From Hirundichthys speculiger (Eukaryota; Chordata; Actinopteri; Beloniformes; Exocoetidae), in contig JAGFBZ010000180.1 of NCBI GenBank assembly GCA_018398805.1, forward strand, positions 1 to 64,000: a stretch of DNA of 64,000 bases. Direction: 5' to 3'. The notes under the pieces are model-generated. The model saw only the letters and a list, made by a program, of their open reading frames with translations. It had not been told where the DNA came from and made no database searches. Within the stretch, counting starts at the first letter, position 1, and each line of letters starts with the position of its first letter. Both the position numbers and the translations under genes were made by a program. Positions 23,675 to 64,000 of this stretch are shown here, piece by piece.

Positions 23675-25465
23675 TTTATTCATCCTTTCATCTGGAGAAT
23701 TCTAGAAAGCCCTAGATGTGGAGAGATATACGTCTGTAAACCAGCAGACTTCCACGAGTCACCTGATCTCAAACCTTTTGTGATCTAGAATTCAGCTAGT
23801 TAGGCGGCGGTGGCAAAGATGGAGAACTTCCTTTATAACCGGATGTATTCATGGAGGGTGGGGTGTAAACAGCAATTAACCAGCTGTTAGCAGGACAACT
23901 AACTGACAGACCAGACTGACAACTAACCAGGATCAGTTTAACTAAACTCCCCTGGTCAAAGTTAAACTAAAGTCACCTGGTTATAATTTAACTCAATTCT
24001 CCTGGTTAGGTTTAGGGTTCGGGAGGTTTTAGAGATTTCCAAATCCATCGTTGTTCATCAGTTTTTAAGTTCCTGTGTTGCGTTCAGGGCGTCACAGAGA
24101 TATCAGTGTCGGAGGAGGAGGAGGAGGGTTTTCTCTGTACAGATGGCTTTGAGTCGGTAGCACCGCGTACAGGCATCATCTAGAAACACTCACATTCATG
24201 GACAATCACACACTCTCCTGGTTAGTAGCTGGTTAACACCAGAACCATGTGTGGATTCATGTTGTCGAAGCAGAAGTAACAGCTGGTCATCTCCCAGTTT
24301 AAGCTCTGTAACCACCACAACCACAATTATTGATTATTCCTAAATGATCAGCAGGAGTTAACATCAGAGGACACATTAAATCTTCAGCAAGATATTTGAA
24401 AAAAGCTAAATCACAACAACTTCCTGGGAGGAAACGTCCTCAGATGTTCTGGAGGTCCAGAGTCCCAGAAGATCAGCAGGAGGAGGAGGAGGAGGACCCA
24501 TCTGAGATCAGATCTTTGATCAGATCTTTGATCGGCAGTTCTGTGGTGACGGCAGCAAAGCTCTGCGTTCAGCCCGAACCACGGAGGACTACGATGGATG
24601 GACTATAACAGAACGACGACTCCAGCTGCTGCAGCAGAGCTGATGTTGTTCCTGCAGTTCATCCAGCTGTATGTGAACGTTTCTGTGCTTTGGTTCGATG
24701 TGGCAGAACGTGTGATACAGGAGGTCTCCACTAGGAGGCAGAATCTGTTCAACCGTATTCAACAAGACAACACAGAAGTAATTGCTTTGTTCTTGTTGAG
24801 AAAACAGTGCAGACACAGTTGGAGATAAACATTAAGACATTAAATAGTTGTCGTCAGGGTAACAAGTTGAGTTTGCAGGTGGAGAAGACGTTGTTGCTAT
24901 TGTTGGACTGCTAGCTATGTAGCATTCGCACTACGTCAGGATCTGGTATCAAACTGACTCAATGTTTGGATATTTTTTACCATATACGTGAAATCCAGAT
25001 AATATGTTGGTGGTAAATACTTGGTAGTTGATTCTGAAGTGATACATCAGTTAGAGATGATCTCATTAAACTGATTTAGATAAAAGTTGGTTGTAACTCT
25101 GAGGGTCATGCTGGACTGATTTGTTTGCCCCCCCCCCCCCCCCCCCCCCCCCGCTGGACAGGAACTAGTGTGACTGGAGGAGATGCAGTGATTCTGTTTT
25201 CTATTGGGTGTTCTAGTTTTAGACATGTTCTGAGTGAACGAGCGGTTCCAGGATCTTAGGATTCAGGATCTTCAGTTGGTGAACGTTAATGCGGCTGGAC
25301 GCAGGTTGTGCTGCCGTCATTCTGCTTCAATCAAAGAGCTGAAAATCTCTCTGATCTCTGAGTTCTGCTCAGGTTGTCTGCCAGCGGAGGAGGGGGACGG
25401 GGAGGGGGCAGGGGGGGGGGGGGGGGGCAGGGGGGGTCTGGGCTCAGACCAAGGTCTGGTGGGGG
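23675..25465 (-). other. shank3: Probable shank3 3' UTR and downstream sequence
   Basis: No coding sequence recognised. Contains a C20+ run (about 25131-25152) and G-runs (about 25409-25431). A minus-strand AATAAA at 23675-23680 is a candidate polyadenylation signal, which would give a ~1.8 kb 3' UTR. The assignment is inference from position only. Confidence 0.3.
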
Positions 25466-59646
<34,181 letters not shown>

Positions 59647-59699
59647 GTGGCTGGAAGACAGAAGACCAGTTTATACTGGCTGAGCCGTCAACCAATCAC

Positions 59700-60775
59700 A
59701 GTAGACCTGCCAGACAGAGCACCAATCACAGCTACACCTGCCAGACAGATCACCAATCACAGCTACACCTGCCAGACAGAGCACCAATCACAGCTACACC
59801 TGCCTGACAGATGACCAATCACAGCTACACCTGCCAGACAGATCACCAATCACAGCTACACCTGCCAGACAGAGCACCAATCACAGCTACACCTGCCAGA
59901 CAGATCACCAATCACAGCTACACCTGCCAGACAGATCACCAATCACAGCTACACCTGCCAGACAGAGCACCAATCACAGCTACACCTGCCAGACAGATCA
60001 CCAATCACAGCTACACCTGCCAGACAGAGCACCAATCACAGCTACACCTGCCAGACAGAGCACCAATCACAGCTACACCTGCCAGACAGATCACCAATCA
60101 CAGCTACACCTGCCAGACAGAGCACCAATCACAGCTACACCTGCCAGACAGAGCACCAATCACAGCTACACCTGCCAGACAGAGCACCAATCACAGCTAC
60201 ACCTGCCAGACAGAGCACCAATCACAGACCTCCAGACAGCACCAATCACAGCTACACCTGCCAGACAGAGCACCAATCACAGCTACACCTGCCAGACAGA
60301 GCACCAATCACAGCTACACCTGCCAGACAGATCACCAATCACAGCTACACCTGCCAGACAGATCACCAATCACAGCTACACCTGCCAGACAGAGCACCAA
60401 TCACAGCTACACCTGCCAGACAGAGCACCACAGCTACACCTGCCAGACAGAGCACCAATCACAGCTACACCTGCCAGACAGATCACCAATCACAGCTACA
60501 CCTGCCAGACAGATCACCAATCACAGCTACACCTGCCAGACAGATCACCTATCACAGCTACACCTGCCAGACAGATCACCAATCACAGCTACACCTGCCA
60601 GACAGAGCACCAATCACAGTTACACCTGCCAGACAGATCACCTATCACAGCTACACCTGCCAGACAGATCACCAATCACAGCTACACCTGCCAGACAGAG
60701 CACCAATCACAGTTACACCTGCCAGACAGATCACCTATCACAGCTACACCTGCCAGACAGATCACCAATCACAGC
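59700..60775. repeat. 31-bp minisatellite with a CCAAT box in each unit, upstream of the shank3 start codon
   Basis: About 35 units, core caccaatcacagctacacct. It lies about 55 bp to 1.1 kb upstream of the ATG-containing exon. Confidence 0.98.
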
Positions 60776-60919
60776 GAGCCCATATATTTAAGAGCAGCTT
60801 CTGACATCAGTTCACCTCATTACGACTTTCTTCATAAAGCTTCTATTTCAATAAAAACTGTCTTAAGGAACTTTTCAGAGACAGAACGTGAGCAAATATT
60901 CTTGGTAAGGCCTGTTTTC

Positions 60920-61045
60920 TAGATGATGGCAGCACAGTAGTGCAGTGGTCAGCACCTTCTTCTAGAAGGTTCAGGTGGATCTGGGTGGAGTCTCCAGGTG
61001 CTCCCTGTGTCTGGTGGGTCGACTCAGGTACCCCAGTTTCCTCCC
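60920..61045 (-). repeat. Dispersed fish repeat end
   Basis: gcacagtagtgcagtggtca and ctcaggtaccccagtttcct look like the other end of the repeat family at 40788, here inverted. Confidence 0.6.
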
Positions 61046-61127
61046 ACCCCAAAAACAATTTGTGTAGGCTGATTTATAGGTATAGGATCAGACTGCAGAT
61101 CAGCATGTTAGTTGATACCCAGAGACA

Positions 61128-62905
61128 CCTGTATAGACGGGTGGAGGTCAACGCTGGGATGACGTCTATATAGACAGGTGGAGGTCAACGCTGGGATGAC
61201 GTCTATATAGACGAGTGGAGGTCAACGCTGGGATGACGTCTATATAGACAGGTGGAGGTCAACGCTGGGATGACGTCTATATAGACGGGTGGAGGTCAAC
61301 GCTGGGATGACGTCTATATAGACGGGTGGAGGTCACGCTGGGATGACGTCTATATAGACGGGTGGAGGTCAACGCTGGGATGACGTCTATATCTATATAG
61401 ACAGTGGAGGTCAACGCTGGGATGACGTCTATATAGACGGGTGGAGGTCAACGCTGGGATGACGTCTATATAGACGGTGGAGGTCAACGCTGGGATGACG
61501 TCTATATAGACGGGTGGAGGTCAACGCTGGGATGACGTCTATATAGACGGGTGGAGGTCAACGCTGGGATGACGTCTATATAGACAGGTGGAGGTCAACG
61601 CTGGGATGACGTCTATATAGACAGGTGGAGGTCGTCAACGCTGGGATGACGTCTATATAGACAGGTGGAGGTCAACGCTGGGATGACGTCTATATAGACA
61701 GGTGGAGGTCAACGCTGGGATGACGTCTATATAGACAGGGTGGAGGTCAAACGCTGGGATGACGTCTATATAGACAGGTGGAGGTCAACGCTGGGATGAC
61801 GTCTTATATAGACAGGTGGAGGTCGACGCTGGGATGACGTCTATATAGACGGGTGGAGGTCAACGCTGGGATGACGTCTATATAGACGGGTGCAGGTCGA
61901 CGCTGGGATGACGTCTATATAGACAGGTGGAGGTCGACGCTGGGATGACGTCTATATAGACGGGTGGAGGTCAACGCTGGGATGACGTCTATATAGACGG
62001 GTGGAGGTCAACGCTGGGATGACGTCTATATAGACGGGTGGAGGTCAAAGCTGGGATGACGTCTATATAGACAGGTGGAGGTCAACGCTGGGATGACGTC
62101 TATATAGACGGTGGAGGTCAACGCTGGGATGACGTCTATATAGACGGGTGGAGGTCAACGCTGGGATGACATCTATATAGACGGGTGGAGGTCAACGCTG
62201 GGATGACGTCTATATAGACAGGTGGAGGTCAACGCTGGGATGACGTCTATATAGACGGGTGGAGGTCAACGCTGGGATGACGTCTATATAGACGGGTGGA
62301 GGTCAACGCTGGGATGACGTCTATATAGACGGGTGGAGGTCAACGCTGGGATGACGTCTATATAGACGGGTGGAGGTCAACGCCGGGATGACGTCTATAT
62401 AGACGGGTGGAGGTCAACGCCGGGATGACGTCTATATAGACGGGTGGAGGTCAACGCTGGGATGACGTCTATATAGACGGGTGGAGGTCAACGCCGGGAT
62501 GACGTCTATATAGACGGGTGGAGGTCAACGCCGGGATGACGTCTATATAGACGGTAGACGTGGGTCTATATAACGCTGGGATGACGTCTATATAGACGGG
62601 TGGAGGTCAACGCCGGGATGACGTCTATATAGACAGGTGGAGGTCAACGCCGGGATGACGTCTATATAGACGGTGGAGGTCAACGCTGGGATGACGTCTA
62701 TATAGACAGGTGGAGGTCAACGCGGGATGACGTCTATAGACAGGTGGAGGTCAACGCTGGGATGTCATCTATATAGACAGGTGGAGGTCAACGCTGGGAT
62801 GACGTCTATATAGACAGGTGGAGGTCAACGCTGGGATGACGTCTATATAGACAGGTGGAGGTCAACGCTGGGATGACGTCTATATAGACAGGTGGAGGTC
62901 AACAC
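61128..62905. repeat. 37-bp minisatellite upstream of shank3
   Basis: About 48 units with gggatgacgtctatatagac and ggtggaggtcaacgct. Each has the 12-bp palindrome gtctatatagac. Confidence 0.98.
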
Positions 62906-63029
62906 TGCAGAGAACTATAAAGAGACCCTGGACTGAGGACTATTTTTGAAAAGCATCATGTATCTCTTGAAGAAACCCCACAGCTAAAGTCATTATATGG
63001 TCACACATCACAACTGCTACACTGATGAT

Positions 63030-63370
63030 GCAATTAATAGCAGCATTCCACACAACCATCACCCATCTAGAGGATTGTTCACTAACTGCAGTTCAGCATT
63101 TAACACTGTCATCACCTTCAAAGTGGCAGAGAAACTCCTCCCTTGGACCAACACCCACCCCATGTGACTGGGTAACTTATCTTTCTAACAGACAGGCCCC
63201 AGTCTGTCAGAGCAGTCACCTGTCAGGTACCAGACCTGTCAGCACAGGGACTCCCCAGGGCTGTGTTCTCAGCCCAGGTGAGTCACCTGTCAGGTACCAG
63301 ACCTGTCAGCACAGGGACTCCCCAGGGCTGTGTTCTCAGCCCACTGCTGCACACACTCTTCACATATGAC
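63030..63370 (+). mobile_element. LINE reverse-transcriptase fragment
   Basis: CSSAFNTVITFKVAEKLLPW-like reading, then TRPVSTGTPQGCVLSP, the RT motif of Rex1/L2-type LINEs. A ~64-bp piece around gacctgtcagcacagggact is duplicated in tandem (about 63217-63343). Relic. Confidence 0.7.
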
Positions 63371-64000
63371 TGTGGTCACAGAACAACACCGCTATTATAA
63401 AGTTTATTGGATTAGTCACTGGTGGGGCTGAAGAGGCGTACAGCAGACCAGGGTCCTCGTGTCCTAACCTCACGTATACAAAAAAGTTCCATACGTCATT
63501 TTCCATCCTCACATTCAGATGTACTACAGGTGAAATGAACGTGAGAACATGTGAAGCTCCACCTTCATTTCATAGCTTTTCTGAGGTTTAGTCCATTGGA
63601 AGATACTTGGAAAAGATGCAGTGAAGTTCCAGACATTAGGAATCATTTCCTCCAGTATTTATATCCCAACAGAAGTGAAAGTCTGGCGTCAGTTCAGCAC
63701 CATGTATATTGAGAATCAAAATCTAAAATATGAGAACTAAAGACCTGAATCAGAGAAGAAAACTCGGAGTCTGGAACCAAGAAATCAGATTCTGGAAACG
63801 AGAGAACGATCATCACTGATGCTCCTTTTAAAGCTAAAAGCGAGAAAAGTGTAACTGAGAAAACGGCTGGAAAACGGAGATGGTTTAGAACTGATGGTGA
63901 GAAAAGAAAAGTGTAACCTAAAATAATGATTATACTCTTGTTTACAGAATTTGATTGTGAGATTCTGAGTTTTTCTTCTCTGATTTAGGACTTTGATTCT
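63371..64000. other. No feature recognised
   Basis: Purine-rich sequence with loosely repeated gagaa phrases. No shank3 5' exon or promoter could be identified. Confidence 0.4.

Noticed and set aside
24396..24828. Short plus-strand frames of 70-76 residues in the shank3 downstream region
   Set aside because: No recognisable domain, splice structure or start context; probably 3' UTR or intergenic.
59811..60791. 326-residue frame (ITNHSYTCQTDH type)
   Set aside because: 31-bp minisatellite read through three frames per 93 bp; no independent coding evidence.

Overview
This is vertebrate nuclear DNA, almost certainly from a teleost fish. Genes are split by GT..AG introns. The transposable elements are typical fish types: Tc1/mariner, a Penelope-like element, an L1-type LINE, a Rex1/CR1-type LINE, an RTE fragment and a Harbinger-like element. 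About one third of the window (roughly 21 kb, summed from the arrays listed) is tandem repeat. There are no bacterial-type operons and no CRISPR array. No tRNA or rRNA gene was recognised.

Two protein genes are supported, both on the minus strand. (1) A nearly complete shank3 gene, the postsynaptic scaffold, runs from its start codon at 59646 to its stop at 25466. I could place 25 coding exons with consistent splice phases. They encode, in order, the SPN domain, ankyrin repeats, SH3, PDZ, a long proline-rich region with a Homer-type PPxxF motif, and the C-terminal SAM domain. (2) The 5' half of tymp (thymidine phosphorylase) has five exons between 5402 and 1391; its remaining exons lie beyond position 1. 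Three coding exons (one in tymp, two in shank3) carry small frame-breaking indels that look like sequence or assembly errors, though true lesions cannot be excluded.

Layout from left to right: 1-5402 tymp exons and introns, including a 1.9 kb polypyrimidine minisatellite. 5950-10115 a Penelope-like element (minus) with a hammerhead-ribozyme motif, interrupted by an L1-type insertion with a 16-bp target duplication. 10.8-25.4 kb intergenic repeats: CCAT and TGAA microsatellites, a 28-bp minisatellite split by a Harbinger-like element, an RTE relic and a 21-bp minisatellite. 25.5-59.6 kb shank3, whose introns hold 60-, 44-, 25-, 28-, second 44-, 106-bp and other arrays, two Tc1 relics and a Rex1/CR1-like LINE. 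59.7-62.9 kb, upstream of the shank3 start codon, two further arrays (31 bp and 37 bp). 63-63.4 kb a LINE reverse-transcriptase fragment.

The most interesting signal is the intronic 44-bp array at 32385-35808. Its unit is a copy of the end of a shank3 exon plus its 5' splice site, and most units also carry the full palindromic cAMP-response element TGACGTCA. Other arrays repeat a CCAAT box (31 bp, just upstream of the first coding exon), a TATA-like palindrome beside a CRE-like half (37 bp) and a CTCF-like word (28 bp). Whether any of these arrays acts in regulation or splicing is inference and needs data.
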